Counted from the first letter of the stretch, positions 1-10,027 are shown. The stretch is 64,000 bases of DNA from NCEH01 sp043195195 (GCF_043195195.1 NZ_JBAFWT010000007.1:1-64000); one strand, 5' to 3'. Notes: generated by a model from the letters alone, not told the origin. Made by a program: numbers and translations.

Positions 1-117
1 CTACTGAGCACCACAAATCCCTGTTATTGCTGAGCTTGTGGGGCGCGCCAAAGCATTCAGTGGTTGACGACGGGAGGGTGGGCGGGCATATTTCAAACAC
101 GGCGAATTCTGGGACAA

Positions 118-972
118 ATGGGGGCGTCAGTGGCGGCTGGTGGCGACATTCGAGTGTCGAGCGTGAATGTGGAGCCGGGGCTCTATGTGTTGCGCTACGC
201 CTCAGCCGGCAATACCAGGTTGCCCCCGCTCGTAGAAGTTGCATGTGATGCTCGGGCTCAGCAGGTCGTGACGCTGATCGGCGATCCGCGCTCGGCGTCA
301 GGCGTCCTTGTCGCTCCCGGGGCTGCGCTCGTCATCCGGTCCGTCGGATCTGCCAGCGTGCAGATCAAGGTTCGGGCCATGGAGCCCGGCGGTTCGCTCG
401 ATGCACGCGTGACGCTTGAAGGTGTTTCGCGGGTTACCGCGGGTGGGCCCGTGGCGCCCGGTGCTGCTGTCATTCAAAACGAGACCGATGGGGCCTCCAT
501 TCAGATTTTGGGTCATTTGGCGCGTCGCGGCGATGTGCGGGTTGGCGCTGGCGAATGGCTTGGCGGTCCTGCGGCACCCTTGCCGATCGAGGGTGTGGCT
601 GTGGTCGGGGCGCCGAGCGCGCTCGGTCTTGAGTATCAGGTGTTGAGTGGCGGCCGCAATGTACAATGGTCGCCCTGGGCAACCGCGGGCAGCTTTGCGG
701 GCTCTCGCGGTCGTGCAACCCCGCTGCTGGGGATAAGGCTGCGCGTGCGTGGTGGGGAGTCTCAGGTTCGGGCGGAAGCCTTGTTCCTTGGGTCTCCAAT
801 CGTTTCGCGCACCGGACAGGACATTGAGTTGGTCGGCTTGTCGGATCGTGATCCGATGGTCGGGTTGTGTTTGGCCCTTTCGAGGGCCGAGGCGAAAATC
901 GCAGCGGGGGCGTCATCTGTGACGCGCGAAGCGGCGGCAAAGGTTCGTGTCTTTCGGGCAGGATCAGTCTAA
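118..972 (+). CDS. Hypothetical protein with a ChW-like motif, upstream of the RTX gene
   Basis: No function is assigned. I chose the ATG at 118 (284 aa), which has GGGAC just upstream; an in-frame TTG at 64 has no ribosome site. There is no clear signal peptide or membrane segment, and the protein is rich in Ala, Gly and Val with a beta-strand look. Around residues 152-208 it carries a tyrosine, two closely spaced tryptophans, an AGSxG turn and a GIRLRV strand. This spacing resembles clostridial hydrophobic-W (ChW) repeats. It ends about 50 bases before the RTX gene in the same direction, so the two may be cotranscribed and the product may act at the cell surface. The ChW resemblance is my reading of the pattern and is unconfirmed. 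Confidence 0.6.
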   Translation: MGASVAAGGDIRVSSVNVEPGLYVLRYASAGNTRLPPLVEVACDARAQQVVTLIGDPRSASGVLVAPGAALVIRSVGSASVQIKVRAMEPGGSLDARVTLEGVSRVTAGGPVAPGAAVIQNETDGASIQILGHLARRGDVRVGAGEWLGGPAAPLPIEGVAVVGAPSALGLEYQVLSGGRNVQWSPWATAGSFAGSRGRATPLLGIRLRVRGGESQVRAEALFLGSPIVSRTGQDIELVGLSDRDPMVGLCLALSRAEAKIAAGASSVTREAAAKVRVFRAGSV

Positions 973-1024
973 CCTTTTCTTTTTTTCGTCACGCTGACGG
1001 CGAACGGCGTGGTGGGGGTGTTTG

Positions 1025-3906
1025 ATGGCTCTTTATAATCTTACAGAAACACAGCTTGTTAACGGGGATGAGCCGCAGGGCTGGGCCCCTCTGACCGAGA
1101 GTGGAGCGATTTCGCCCACGCAAGAGGCCGAGATTATCGCGGCTCTCACGCAAGCGGGGGTCTATCCCTCGGGCGCCGCGGCGATCGAGGCGTTCACCAG
1201 CACAGGCGGTTCGGCGGGCTTTATTCCCACCGACTCCAGCGTCGATGCTGTGATCTACGAAACGTCCGAAAATGTTTTCGCATCGCTACCGGCTGACGTC
1301 GATCTGGAAGGGCTCGTCTACGTCACCGGCAGCGGTGCTGACGTTTTGATCACGGCTGCCTCGTCTGGCACCCTTATCGCCGGTAGCGGCGGTGATGATT
1401 TGACCGCCAATGGCAATCTGAACGTGCTCTATGGCGACGATGGCGCCGACACGTTGCGTGCCGCGGGCGATGGAAACACCCTATACGGCGGCGACGGCCT
1501 AGATCAGCTGTTGGCAACGGGCGGCAGCAACGTTCTGTATGGCGAGTATGGTGACGATACGCTCGTCTCGAATTCAGTCCCAGAAAACGGGGTCAACACC
1601 CTGTTTGGCGGAGATGGTGCCGATACCGTCAGCAGCGCTGGATCCAGCTTGCTCTACGGCGATGCCGGCTCTGATACGTTGAACGGCGGCAGCGGCCTGG
1701 ATACCCTGTACGGCGGTGCCGACAACGATCAGTTGGCAGTGACCAGCGGCAGTAACCTTTTGTATGGCGGTGCCGGTCTTGACACGCTCTATGGCGGCAC
1801 AGGCGCTGGTGTTGATACGCTTTACGGTGGCGACGGAAATGACTCTCTGACGTCCAACGGAACGACTTTGCTTTATGGCGACGCGGGCGTCGACCAGATT
1901 ACCGGGTACAGTGGCGCTAACACCATTTATGGTGGCGATGACGGCGACCAAATCCTGGTGACGGGTGGTAGCAATCTTGTCTACGGTGATAGCGGTGACG
2001 ACAGCCTTCAGGGCTCTAGCGGATCCGGCACCAACACACTCTATGGCGGCGACGGATCGGATCAATTGGCGTCGGGCGCCACCGCCGGCGTGCTTTATGG
2101 CGACTCCGGCTCTGACGTTATCCTTGGCTTTAGCGGATCCGATACGCTCTATGGCGGCAGCGACGGCGACCTTTTGGTGGTCGCTTCGGGCAGCAACCTG
2201 CTGTTCGGCGGTTCCGGCGACGATAATATTACAGGCGGCGATGGAGTAGGCCTGAACACGATTTACGGCGGCGACGGTGTCGATACCATCGCCACCGGCA
2301 GCACCAACGCCATCATGTATGGCGATGCCGGCGAGGATGCGATCACGGGCTTCAGCGGCGCGGATACGCTCTACGGCGGCGATGACAACGACACGCTGCT
2401 GGTCGCGAGCGGGAGCAACCTGCTGTATGGCGATGTTGGCAACGATACCCTGTCTGGCGGCTTTGGCGGTGGCGTGGATACGCTCTACGGTGGCGACGGC
2501 CTTGATGTGATCACCGTAAACTCAACCAGCGGCATCGTTTATGGTGGTTCCGGGGGGATTTCGTCGTCGGCTTCAGTGGCGCGGATACGCTGTACGGCGG
2601 AGACGACAACGACATATTGGTGGTCGCATCGGGAAGCAATCTGCTATTTGGCGACGGTGGCAACGACGTCATCACTGGCGGCAATGGGATCGGGCTGAAC
2701 ACGATCTACGGCGGAGACGGTGTGGATAGCATCGCCACCGGCAGCACCAACGCGATCATGTATGGCGATGCCGGCGGGGATGCGATCACGGGCTTCAGCG
2801 GCGCGGATACGCTCTACGGTGGTGACGACAATGATCAACTGCTGGTGGCGGGTGGCAGCAACCTTCTGTATGGCGACGCCGGCGCGGATACTCTTACCGG
2901 TGGTAGCGGCAGCGGGGTCGACACGTTGTATGGTGGCCTTGGTGCGGACTTGATCCAGACCGGCACCACGCACGGCTTGCTGTATGGCGGAGACGACGTT
3001 GATACGGTTTATGGCTTCAGCGGACAGGATACGCTTTACGGCGGCCTGGACAACGATGCCATCGCTGTCGGCTTTGGTAGCAACCTGCTCTATGGCGACG
3101 AGGGAGACGATGTCCTCAACGCCGGAACCGGAGTCAGTGGCAGCGACACGCTGTACGGCGGCGACGGCAACGACCTTGTCTATTCGCACTCGACGGCGAG
3201 CCTGCTGCACGGCGACGGTGGAAACGACGTTCTGATTGGCGGGACCAGCGGAGCCGATACCCTGTACGGGGGCGACGGCGCTGACAGTCTGATTGTCGTC
3301 ACGGGTGGAAACTTCCTTTATGGCGACGGAGGCGATGACGTTCTGACCGGTGCCACCAGCGGCAGCGGAATCGGGCATCTTTACGGCGGCCTGGGTGATG
3401 ACGTCATCACCTCGTCGGTTGTTTCGAGCGAACTGTATGGTGACGACGGCAACGATCAGATCACTGGCTTCTCGGGCCTCGATACGTTGTTCGGCGGTAG
3501 CGGCAATGACCAGCTCGTTGTGGTCAGTGGCAACAACTTGATGTACGGCGAAGCCGACAACGACATCCTGACGGCCGGCACGGGCAACGACACGTTGTAT
3601 GGCGGCGCGGGCGACGACAGCTTCTCGATTATCCAGAACGGCACCTCCACCATGTATGGTGGCGACGGGAACGATGCCTTCGCGGTCTCCAGCTTCCTGG
3701 GCGATCATACGCTCGACGGTGGCGATGGCAGCGATGTGCTGTACCTGTTCGGCCGCAACTCGACCGATGCCTCCGTCACCCTTACCTCGGATGGCGCGGT
3801 CATCACGTTCGGTGCGGGTGCGACGCTGCAGAGCTTCACGGTGGAGAACGTGCAGGACGTTTACTTCACCGGGGACAACCAGCACATCACGCTGCCCGGC
3901 AGCTGA
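1025..3906 (+). pseudogene. RTX-type calcium-binding repeat protein, split by a -1 frameshift
   Basis: The ATG at 1025 follows a GTGGGGGTG ribosome site. The first frame stays open to 2698 but loses the repeat pattern at about 2557; the pattern resumes in another frame and runs to the stop at 3906. Restoring one G in the run at 2552-2557 gives one protein of about 960 aa. After an N-terminal region of about 115 residues it consists of glycine- and aspartate-rich RTX repeats (LYGGDGxDxL type) almost to the end. It has no signal peptide, as expected for a type I secretion substrate; the ABC and HlyD genes lie 3 kb downstream. The C-terminal 60 residues lack the repeats and could hold the secretion signal. 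The likely role is a surface layer or adhesin. The frameshift could be real, phase-variable or a sequencing error. Confidence 0.85.
1377..3740 (+). repeat. Tandem RTX-coding DNA repeats
   Basis: This is an imperfect tandem repeat array coding for RTX nonapeptides. The recurring block, of roughly 30-50 codons, alternates LYGGDG, SNLLYGD and GFSGxDTLYGG motifs. Two segments are almost identical in DNA, one around 2277-2410 and one around 2719-2840. They are 443 bases apart, one base short of 148 codons, which agrees with a single-base loss between them at the G run near 2555. Such similar copies could recombine and change repeat number. Confidence 0.8.
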
Positions 3907-3943
3907 TCGGCCGGGCGTACACCACACGCTTGACACCATTTCA

Positions 3944-3969
3944 ACGCCCCGGCATTGCCGGGGCGTTTT
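3944..3969 (+). terminator. Rho-independent terminator after the RTX gene
   Basis: A perfect 10-bp stem (ACGCCCCGGC / GCCGGGGCGT) with a 3-base loop is followed by TTT. It lies 38 bases after the RTX stop codon and before the first SapC-like gene. It should end or attenuate RTX transcription, so the highly expressed substrate could be separated from the export genes. Confidence 0.75.
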
Positions 3970-3990
3970 GGCTTCCCGGAAGGTGGCTCG

Positions 3991-4725
3991 ATGTTCGAGG
4001 GGCTCTATTCGCGCCTGTTGAAGTTGGAAGGGGAGGTCGGACACCGCCGCATTTATTCGCAGATCGCGTATCCGGTCGTGCGCGATTTGCAGACCGTCCC
4101 GGCCGTTCACATGGAGTCCCTGGATCTCGCCGCCTGGTATCCGCTTGTCTGGCTGCGCGATGCCGAGGGGCTGGAACTTCTGGCGCTGCGGTCGTTTCTG
4201 CCGCTGGGTGCCGGCCATTCGCAGACTGCACTCCGAAATGTACGTGCGCTGCCGCTCTTGCTCCAGGCCTATCCCTTCGCCTGCCCGCCCGACCAGCCTC
4301 AAGATGCCATCTTCGTGGATGATGCAGTGGCCGACCAACCCGACAATACTGGGGCGACCATTCTGACGCCGAATGGAAGCCCAAGCAGGGCGTCAGCCCA
4401 GCGCATCTATGCCGCTGCCTATTTCCGCTCCGCCTACGACATCACCCGCCGGATGAGTGCCGCGCTTGATGCGGGCGGGCTGCTGGAACCCTGGGATATG
4501 GGTTTACCCGCAGATCCCCCCCTGGGACCCTTTCCGCAATTTCTCATCCTTCGTCCGGCCGCATTGGCCAGCGACGTCTTCGGCCCCTTCGTTCATATGT
4601 TTGGCCTCGCGGGGATGCGGCTGCTGAATGCCCACGCCCTGTCCCTTTTTCGCGCCGGGGTGCTCTATCAAAATGCACGTCAGGCAATTGCTCCGCAGCA
4701 GCTTGCGGGGTTTGCTCCCGCGTGA
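3991..4725 (+). CDS. SapC family protein (first copy)
   Basis: A 244-aa protein with features of the SapC family (PF07277), named after a gene of the Campylobacter fetus S-layer secretion locus. Visible are a YPLVWLRD strand near residues 48-55, an LELLALRSFLPLG segment, and a conserved YPFACPP followed by an IFVDD-like segment near residues 95-112. The ATG at 3991 has GGAAGG about 9 bases upstream. A TTG at 3955 falls in the terminator loop and was rejected as start. The gene follows the RTX gene and sits 11 bases before a second SapC-like gene. The family's biochemical role is unknown; context suggests help in export, retention or modification of the RTX product. Confidence 0.7.
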   Translation: MFEGLYSRLLKLEGEVGHRRIYSQIAYPVVRDLQTVPAVHMESLDLAAWYPLVWLRDAEGLELLALRSFLPLGAGHSQTALRNVRALPLLLQAYPFACPPDQPQDAIFVDDAVADQPDNTGATILTPNGSPSRASAQRIYAAAYFRSAYDITRRMSAALDAGGLLEPWDMGLPADPPLGPFPQFLILRPAALASDVFGPFVHMFGLAGMRLLNAHALSLFRAGVLYQNARQAIAPQQLAGFAPA

Positions 4726-4736
4726 GATGAACAGCC

Positions 4737-5564
4737 GTGGATGAGGATATCTTCGGGTTTCGACCCCTGCGCCAGAGCGAGACGTGTCACTGGATGCGCC
4801 CGCGCACCTTCGGCTTCGTTGAAGGGCTGGAGCGGGTCGCCCTGGGCGATAGCGAGCTGCTTCAGACGGCCCACCACCTCCCGATTATGGTAGAGACGGC
4901 GCGTCAGCGGGTCCAGGTGGTGGCCGGACTGTCGTCGCGCCTCCTGCGCCATCGCCTGCTGGATGGCGAGGGGCGGTGGATGCGACCCTATGTGCCCATT
5001 CGGCTACGCTGCTTACCATTTGCCGTCGAGCCAGCGCCTGCCGGTGGCGGCAACGCCAAGGTGCTTATATCCGACACCCTTCTTGCGGAGGCCCCCGAGG
5101 GCGGGGCGGCCGTCATGACGGAAGATGGGGAGCTGAGCCCCGCGGTCGCCGATATCGCTCGCCTGCTGCTGCGCTTTGAGGCAGGAACCACGCCCCTTTC
5201 AGCGGCGGCCGAGCAATTGCTCCTTGCCGACCTGCTTTTGCCCATCGGTCCGACGCGCGGCGGCGGCACCTTGTGGACTGTAGCTACCGAACGCCTCGCA
5301 GGGGTGACGGCGGCGCGCGCCGCGCTTTTGACCAAGCCCAACATGCTTGGTTCCCAATTGCTATTCAGCCTGTTGTTCTCGCGCAGAATGCTTGATGCCA
5401 ACCTGGGCATGGAGGTGCACCGCATCGAGACGCCGGCGCAGGGCGGCCCGGCTGTCACGGCGGTTGCGGATCCAGGAAAGCTTGAAGGGCTGAATTTCGC
5501 CATGGACGAAAGCGATATGGTGCCGCTCGATGCCCTGTCCCAGGCATGGCAGGAACCCGCCTGA
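4737..5564 (+). CDS. SapC family protein (second copy)
   Basis: A 275-aa protein starting at GTG 4737, 11 bases after the previous stop. It has the SapC-type core: HLPIMVETA, a GEGRWMRPYVPIRLRCLPFAVEP stretch near residues 77-100 (an Arg-Pro-Tyr-x-Pro then x-Leu-Pro-Phe pattern), and a later LLISDTLL-like strand. It is clearly diverged from the first copy, so this is not a recent duplication. The next gene starts two bases after its stop, so the SapC pair and the GT4 gene form one tight transcription unit. Function is unknown beyond the S-layer and type I export context. Confidence 0.65.
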   Translation: MDEDIFGFRPLRQSETCHWMRPRTFGFVEGLERVALGDSELLQTAHHLPIMVETARQRVQVVAGLSSRLLRHRLLDGEGRWMRPYVPIRLRCLPFAVEPAPAGGGNAKVLISDTLLAEAPEGGAAVMTEDGELSPAVADIARLLLRFEAGTTPLSAAAEQLLLADLLLPIGPTRGGGTLWTVATERLAGVTAARAALLTKPNMLGSQLLFSLLFSRRMLDANLGMEVHRIETPAQGGPAVTAVADPGKLEGLNFAMDESDMVPLDALSQAWQEPA

Positions 5565-5566
5565 AC

Positions 5567-6796
5567 ATGCCCACAGCTCTGTTCGTCCATAACAGCTTCC
5601 CCGCTCAATACCGGCATCTGGCTTCGGCTCTTGCGGGGCGCGAAGGCTGGCGGGTGTTCGCTTTCGGATCCAATAGCGCGACGAGCCTGCCCGGGGTGAA
5701 GCTGCTGAAGTACAGCTACGAGCCGGAAACCCACGGCGCCGAGGGCGTTCATCCCTTTGCCCGCCGGTTCAATGGCGAGTGCTACCGCGCCGAGCAGGTC
5801 ATTTACCTAGCCAATTCGATCCGCAGCATGGGGATCGAGCCAGACATCATCTTCGCCCATCCCGGCTGGGGCGAGACCTTGCCGCTTCGCACCATTTTTC
5901 CGCGGGCCAAGATCGTCATGTTCTGCGAATTTTTCTATCGCGCCCATGGGGCCGACGTGGGATTCGATGCAGAGTTTGCACAGTTCGGCGTGGATGGCCT
6001 GGTGCGCATTGAAATGAACAACGCCACCATGGCGCTGTCCTTGCTGCAGGCCGATTGCGGTGTCGCGCCCACGCAATGGCAGCGCAGCGTCTATCCCAGA
6101 GAATTGCACGGGAAGATCAAGGTTATCCACGACGGGATCGATGTCGATGAGGCTCGCCCGGACCCGACCGCACAGCTGATGCTACCGGGTGGAGCGGGCA
6201 CGCTGAGGGCCGGGGAAAGGATCATCACCTTTGTTGCCCGCAATCTGGAGCCTTACCGCGGCTTCCACACATTCATGCGCGCCCTGCCGGCAGTGCTGGC
6301 GGCGCATCGCGACGCGCGGGTGGTCATTGTCGGCGGCAACGAGATCTCCTACGGGCGACGATCGGTGGATGGACGAACGTGGCGTGAGGTCTATACGTCC
6401 GAGGTCGCCGGGCAACTGGACGCTTCGCGGGTGATCTTCCTGGGGTGGGTGCCGCGCCCCGTGTTTCTCAAGGTGCTGCAGGTTTCAGCCGTCCACGCGT
6501 ATCTGACCTACCCTTTCGTTCTCTCTTGGTCGCTGCTGGAGGCGATGTCCGCGGGCTGCCTCGTGGTGGGATCGGACACGGCGCCGGTGCGCGAGGTGAT
6601 ACATGACGGGCGGACGGGCTTTCTGAGCCCCTTCTTCTCGCCCCAGCATCTCGCTGAGCGGATGATCCAGGTTCTGAACCAGCCGCGCGCTTTTGACGGC
6701 ATCCGCCGGCAGGCGCGCGCGAGCGTGGTTCAGCGCTATGCGGTCGTCGATTGCGTGCAGCGGCAACTTCAGCTGACAGATGAGCTTCTGGCATAG
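5567..6796 (+). CDS. Glycosyltransferase family 4
   Basis: A 409-aa GT-B fold glycosyltransferase. The N-terminus ALFVHNSFPAQYRHLA is the usual GT4 acceptor-side start. Near residues 218-230 there is an ITFVARNLEPYRGFHTF segment, and near residues 322-342 the donor-site EX7E-type motif LLEAMSAGCLVVGSD-TAPVRE. ATG 5567 is preferred over TTG 5546 because it abuts the previous stop. Sugar donor and acceptor cannot be read from the sequence. Between the SapC genes and the type I exporter it most likely builds a surface glycan or glycosylates the exported protein. It is probably cytoplasmic, as no signal peptide or membrane segment is seen. Confidence 0.85.
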   Translation: MPTALFVHNSFPAQYRHLASALAGREGWRVFAFGSNSATSLPGVKLLKYSYEPETHGAEGVHPFARRFNGECYRAEQVIYLANSIRSMGIEPDIIFAHPGWGETLPLRTIFPRAKIVMFCEFFYRAHGADVGFDAEFAQFGVDGLVRIEMNNATMALSLLQADCGVAPTQWQRSVYPRELHGKIKVIHDGIDVDEARPDPTAQLMLPGGAGTLRAGERIITFVARNLEPYRGFHTFMRALPAVLAAHRDARVVIVGGNEISYGRRSVDGRTWREVYTSEVAGQLDASRVIFLGWVPRPVFLKVLQVSAVHAYLTYPFVLSWSLLEAMSAGCLVVGSDTAPVREVIHDGRTGFLSPFFSPQHLAERMIQVLNQPRAFDGIRRQARASVVQRYAVVDCVQRQLQLTDELLA

Positions 6797-6877
6797 GTCG
6801 GTCCGGGCATTGCGACAAACGTCTGACCGCGACGCAGCAATATGCTATGTTGGCAGTGAGAAAATCCGGGATTGTTT

Positions 6878-8605
6878 ATGAAACAGGCCAGTTCCCCGAC
6901 GTTCATAGCGATCCGCGATCTCGTTCCGGCCTATGTGGCTTTATTTGCCATCAGCATGTTCATACCGATCTTCTTCCTGGTCGGGCCGTTGTTCGGCCAA
7001 CTGGTTTCGATGCGGATTTTGCCCAGCCGAAGCCTTAACTCATTGGCCCTGCTTTCAATCATCGCGATCTTTCTGGTGGCCATGGGCGCCCTGGTGGATC
7101 ATGTGCGAGACAAGGCCCTGGGGCGGCTCGGCATCGCCATCGACATGCGATTGAGCAAGGCCTTCTTTGCGACGCTGCACCGCGAAGACGCCGCGAATCG
7201 ATTTACGCCCACCACACTGGCGGATCTCGACTTTGTCCGGGATTTTCTCACGGGTCCCGTCGTCACGGCGGTGTATGACGCCCTGTGGTCTCCAGTGCTT
7301 GTGGCATGCCTGTTCATGATCCATTGGGTTTACGGCGTGGTGGCACTGACGCTGATCTTGATCGTCAGCCTGATGTCGCTGCTTAACCAATGGGTGGTGC
7401 GCGAGGATAGCAAGCGCTATGTCGCAGTTGCTGCGGCGGCGAGTGAGTTCGGTATTGCCATGGCCCGCAATTCGGAATCGGCCCGGGCGCTCGGCATGAT
7501 GCCACCGCTACGCGAGCGCTGGCATCTCTTGCACTCAGCGATGCTGGGCTGGAGGCAGGAGGCGGGGCGGCGGGCCGGCATGGTACGGACGGCCTCACGC
7601 TTCATCAATGCAGCCATCTATGTCATCGTGTTTTCGATTGGCGCGGTGCTGGTGTTAAATGAACTTGTGGCCAACACCGCCATGTTCATCGCACTCATGC
7701 TGATGGTGCGTGGCGTCTATCCGATCGAGCGCCTGATTTCGAACTGGGAGCGGATCAGCCAGTTTCCCGAGGCGCGCCATCGCCTTGATCTCGCACTATT
7801 GGGCGCCGATCGCACACCGCGTCTGTCGTTGCCGCGCCCGGATGGTCCGCTGGTGGTTTCGCGCGTATGGGGCGCGGCTCCCGGCTCTGACAAGGTGATC
7901 ATCAACGATGTTTCGTTTACGGTCTACCCGGGACGGGTGCTCGCCATCGTTGGGCCCTCGGGGGCGGGAAAATCCTGCCTCGCGCGGCTCCTGGTGAATG
8001 TCTGGACGCCGCGGCGCGGCACGATCTCGTTGGGGGACCACGATTTCATCCATTGGAATCCGGATGAACTCGGTCGCCTCGTCGGCTATATCCCCCAGGA
8101 CATCGAATTCATGCCCGGCACGGTGGCGCAGAACATTGCTCGCTTCGATCCGGTGCAGTGCGAAGACACCAAGATGCTAGTGGAAGCAACGGAGCTTGCT
8201 GGGGTGCAGGACGTGATCCGCGCCTTGCCGGAGGGCTTCAACACGCCCATCGGACCAGGCGGTTACGTGCTCTCCGGCGGGCAGCGTCAGCGGATCGCGA
8301 TGGCGCGAGCGGTTTTCGGAAATCCCTATTTGATCGTTCTAGACGAACCCAACGCCAATCTGGACTCGGTCGGCGAGCAGGCACTCGGAACCGCGATACA
8401 GCGTCTGCGATCCGCCGAAAAGGTGGTGATTTTGATCACCCACCGCATGAGCCTGCTGGCCTTCTGCGACGACCTGCTCGTCCTGAACGGCGGTGCCGTG
8501 CAAGCGCACGGGGACCGGGATAATATTGTCAACCGCCTGCCGCGCCTGAAGGCGACTCCAGCCCTGACGGTGATCGGCGGCGATCGGGACAGCCGGGAAG
8601 CCTGA
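6878..8605 (+). CDS. Type I secretion system permease/ATPase (PrtD/HlyB type)
   Basis: A 575-aa ABC exporter with an N-terminal membrane domain of about six helices and a C-terminal ATPase. Walker A GPSGAGKS lies near residues 358-365, the signature LSGGQRQR near 464, and Walker B LIVLDEP near 484. There is no C39 peptidase domain, which places it with PrtD/AprD-type exporters of RTX substrates. ATG 6878 is used; TTG 6872 is an in-frame alternative. The stop overlaps the start of the HlyD gene, so the two inner-membrane parts are translationally coupled. Its likely substrate is the RTX protein encoded upstream and perhaps the S53 protease at 20.5-23.4 kb. Confidence 0.92.
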   Translation: MKQASSPTFIAIRDLVPAYVALFAISMFIPIFFLVGPLFGQLVSMRILPSRSLNSLALLSIIAIFLVAMGALVDHVRDKALGRLGIAIDMRLSKAFFATLHREDAANRFTPTTLADLDFVRDFLTGPVVTAVYDALWSPVLVACLFMIHWVYGVVALTLILIVSLMSLLNQWVVREDSKRYVAVAAAASEFGIAMARNSESARALGMMPPLRERWHLLHSAMLGWRQEAGRRAGMVRTASRFINAAIYVIVFSIGAVLVLNELVANTAMFIALMLMVRGVYPIERLISNWERISQFPEARHRLDLALLGADRTPRLSLPRPDGPLVVSRVWGAAPGSDKVIINDVSFTVYPGRVLAIVGPSGAGKSCLARLLVNVWTPRRGTISLGDHDFIHWNPDELGRLVGYIPQDIEFMPGTVAQNIARFDPVQCEDTKMLVEATELAGVQDVIRALPEGFNTPIGPGGYVLSGGQRQRIAMARAVFGNPYLIVLDEPNANLDSVGEQALGTAIQRLRSAEKVVILITHRMSLLAFCDDLLVLNGGAVQAHGDRDNIVNRLPRLKATPALTVIGGDRDSREA

Positions 8606-9927
8606 TGCTCGACAATAGCTATCTTCTCAAGGCGCCAGAGGCGCCGAGCGACTGGAAGTCCACGCTTTCCTGGGGCTATCTGGTATTGTCAGTGACGGTC
8701 GTGGTGCTGTTCGTCTGGGCGGCGTTCTCTCGTATCGACGGGGCGGTGATTGCGTCGGGCGTCGTTTCCGTGGAGTCGAATCGCAAGACCATCCAGCATC
8801 TGGAAGGCGGGATCGTCAGCGAGATCCTGGTGCGAGACGGGAGCGTCGTGAATGCGGGCGACGTGCTGGTTCGGCTCGATCCCACCCGCAGTGCTGCGAC
8901 GGAGCAGCTCTATACCAAGCAATTGGCACAGGCGCTGGCACTTGAGGCGAGGCTCGAAGCCCAGCGCAACATGGCCGAAACCATCACTTTCCCACCTGAG
9001 GTGCTGGCGATGGTGCACGACCCTCTGGTGGCCGACGCAGTCAATGACAACAAGAAGCAGTTCGAGAGCCGCCGCGATACCCTGCGCGGGGCTCTCAGTG
9101 TCGTCGCCGCGCAGAATCTGCAGGCGCAGCGCGACATCGAGCAGGCGCAGATCCAGCACAAGAACAGCCAGGATCAACTCTTGACCATCAACCAGGAATT
9201 GGCAGCGGTGCGCGAACTGCAGGTCAAGGGGTTGGTCTCGGTGCCACGCGTGGCAGCGGCGGAACGCCAGCAATTGGCGATGCAGGCGCAAATCGATGCT
9301 TCCTCCGTGGCCGAAGCCAAAGCGCGGGAGAAAATCCAGGAACTGACGGCTCAGGCCGAGCAATTGCGGAAGGAATATCGTCAGGAAGCCGCCAATATGG
9401 TGTCCGATGTGCGAAAGACCATCAGCGATGCGCGCCAGCAGATCGTCGTTGCGGGAGACAGCCTATCGCGGGTGGAGATTAAGGCGCCGGTGTCCGGTAT
9501 TGTCCAGCAGATGAAGGTCTTCACCATCGGTGGCGTCATCCGGGCGGGCGATCCGATCATGGATATCGTCCCCGCCTCCGATACGCTGGTGATCCGTGCG
9601 CGGGTCTCGACGGTCGATATCGACCGCGTCATGCTTGGTGAGGAAGTGCAGATCCAGTTGCCCCAGTTCCAGTCCTACGGCAGCACGATCATGATGGGGA
9701 AGGTGCGCACGGTGACCGGCGATGCGCAGCAGGATTCAGCCACTTCCGCACCGTATTACGCGGTTGAGGTAGATGTCGATCGCCGCTCAATTCCAGCGGA
9801 AATCAACGACAAGCTCATGCCGGGCATGACCGCAACGGCCATCATGCCGACTGGCAAGCGCACTGTGCTGCAATATCTTGTCAGCCCGTTGGTGGACCGT
9901 GTCTCTACGGCGCTGCGCGAGCGTTGA
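8605..9927 (+). CDS. HlyD family type I secretion periplasmic adaptor
   Basis: A 440-aa membrane fusion protein. It has a short cytoplasmic N-terminus, one membrane helix near residues 20-38, a lipoyl-like half around residues 60-95 (KTIQHLEGGIV, then VRDGSVVNAGDVLVRLD), a long Gln/Glu/Ala-rich coiled coil from about 100 to 285, the second lipoyl half (IKAPVSGIVQQMKV) and a beta-barrel end with GMTATAIMPTGKRTVL. This is the PrtE/HlyD order. The ATG overlaps the ABC gene's stop. It bridges the exporter to a TolC-type channel that must be encoded elsewhere. A 100-base convergent gap without clear structure follows. Confidence 0.92.
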   Translation: MLDNSYLLKAPEAPSDWKSTLSWGYLVLSVTVVVLFVWAAFSRIDGAVIASGVVSVESNRKTIQHLEGGIVSEILVRDGSVVNAGDVLVRLDPTRSAATEQLYTKQLAQALALEARLEAQRNMAETITFPPEVLAMVHDPLVADAVNDNKKQFESRRDTLRGALSVVAAQNLQAQRDIEQAQIQHKNSQDQLLTINQELAAVRELQVKGLVSVPRVAAAERQQLAMQAQIDASSVAEAKAREKIQELTAQAEQLRKEYRQEAANMVSDVRKTISDARQQIVVAGDSLSRVEIKAPVSGIVQQMKVFTIGGVIRAGDPIMDIVPASDTLVIRARVSTVDIDRVMLGEEVQIQLPQFQSYGSTIMMGKVRTVTGDAQQDSATSAPYYAVEVDVDRRSIPAEINDKLMPGMTATAIMPTGKRTVLQYLVSPLVDRVSTALRER

Positions 9928-10027
9928 GCCGCGCAGGAAGCCTCAAACGGCTAACCTGACTCCAATTTATCGCGGCTAGGTATTCTTCATGCGAGCAGGT
10001 GCGCGCGGTGGGACCAGATGCTCTGGT

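Noticed and set aside
1377..3740. Possible CRISPR-like array
   Set aside because: The repeats are coding RTX units with no constant repeat-spacer structure.
2644..4338. Long minus-strand open frame opposite the RTX gene (564 codons)
   Set aside because: It mirrors the RTX repeats on the other strand; the composition is an artefact and no domain or ribosome site is seen.
3955..4725. TTG start for the first SapC gene at 3955
   Set aside because: The TTG lies in the loop of a terminator; the ATG at 3991 has a good ribosome site.
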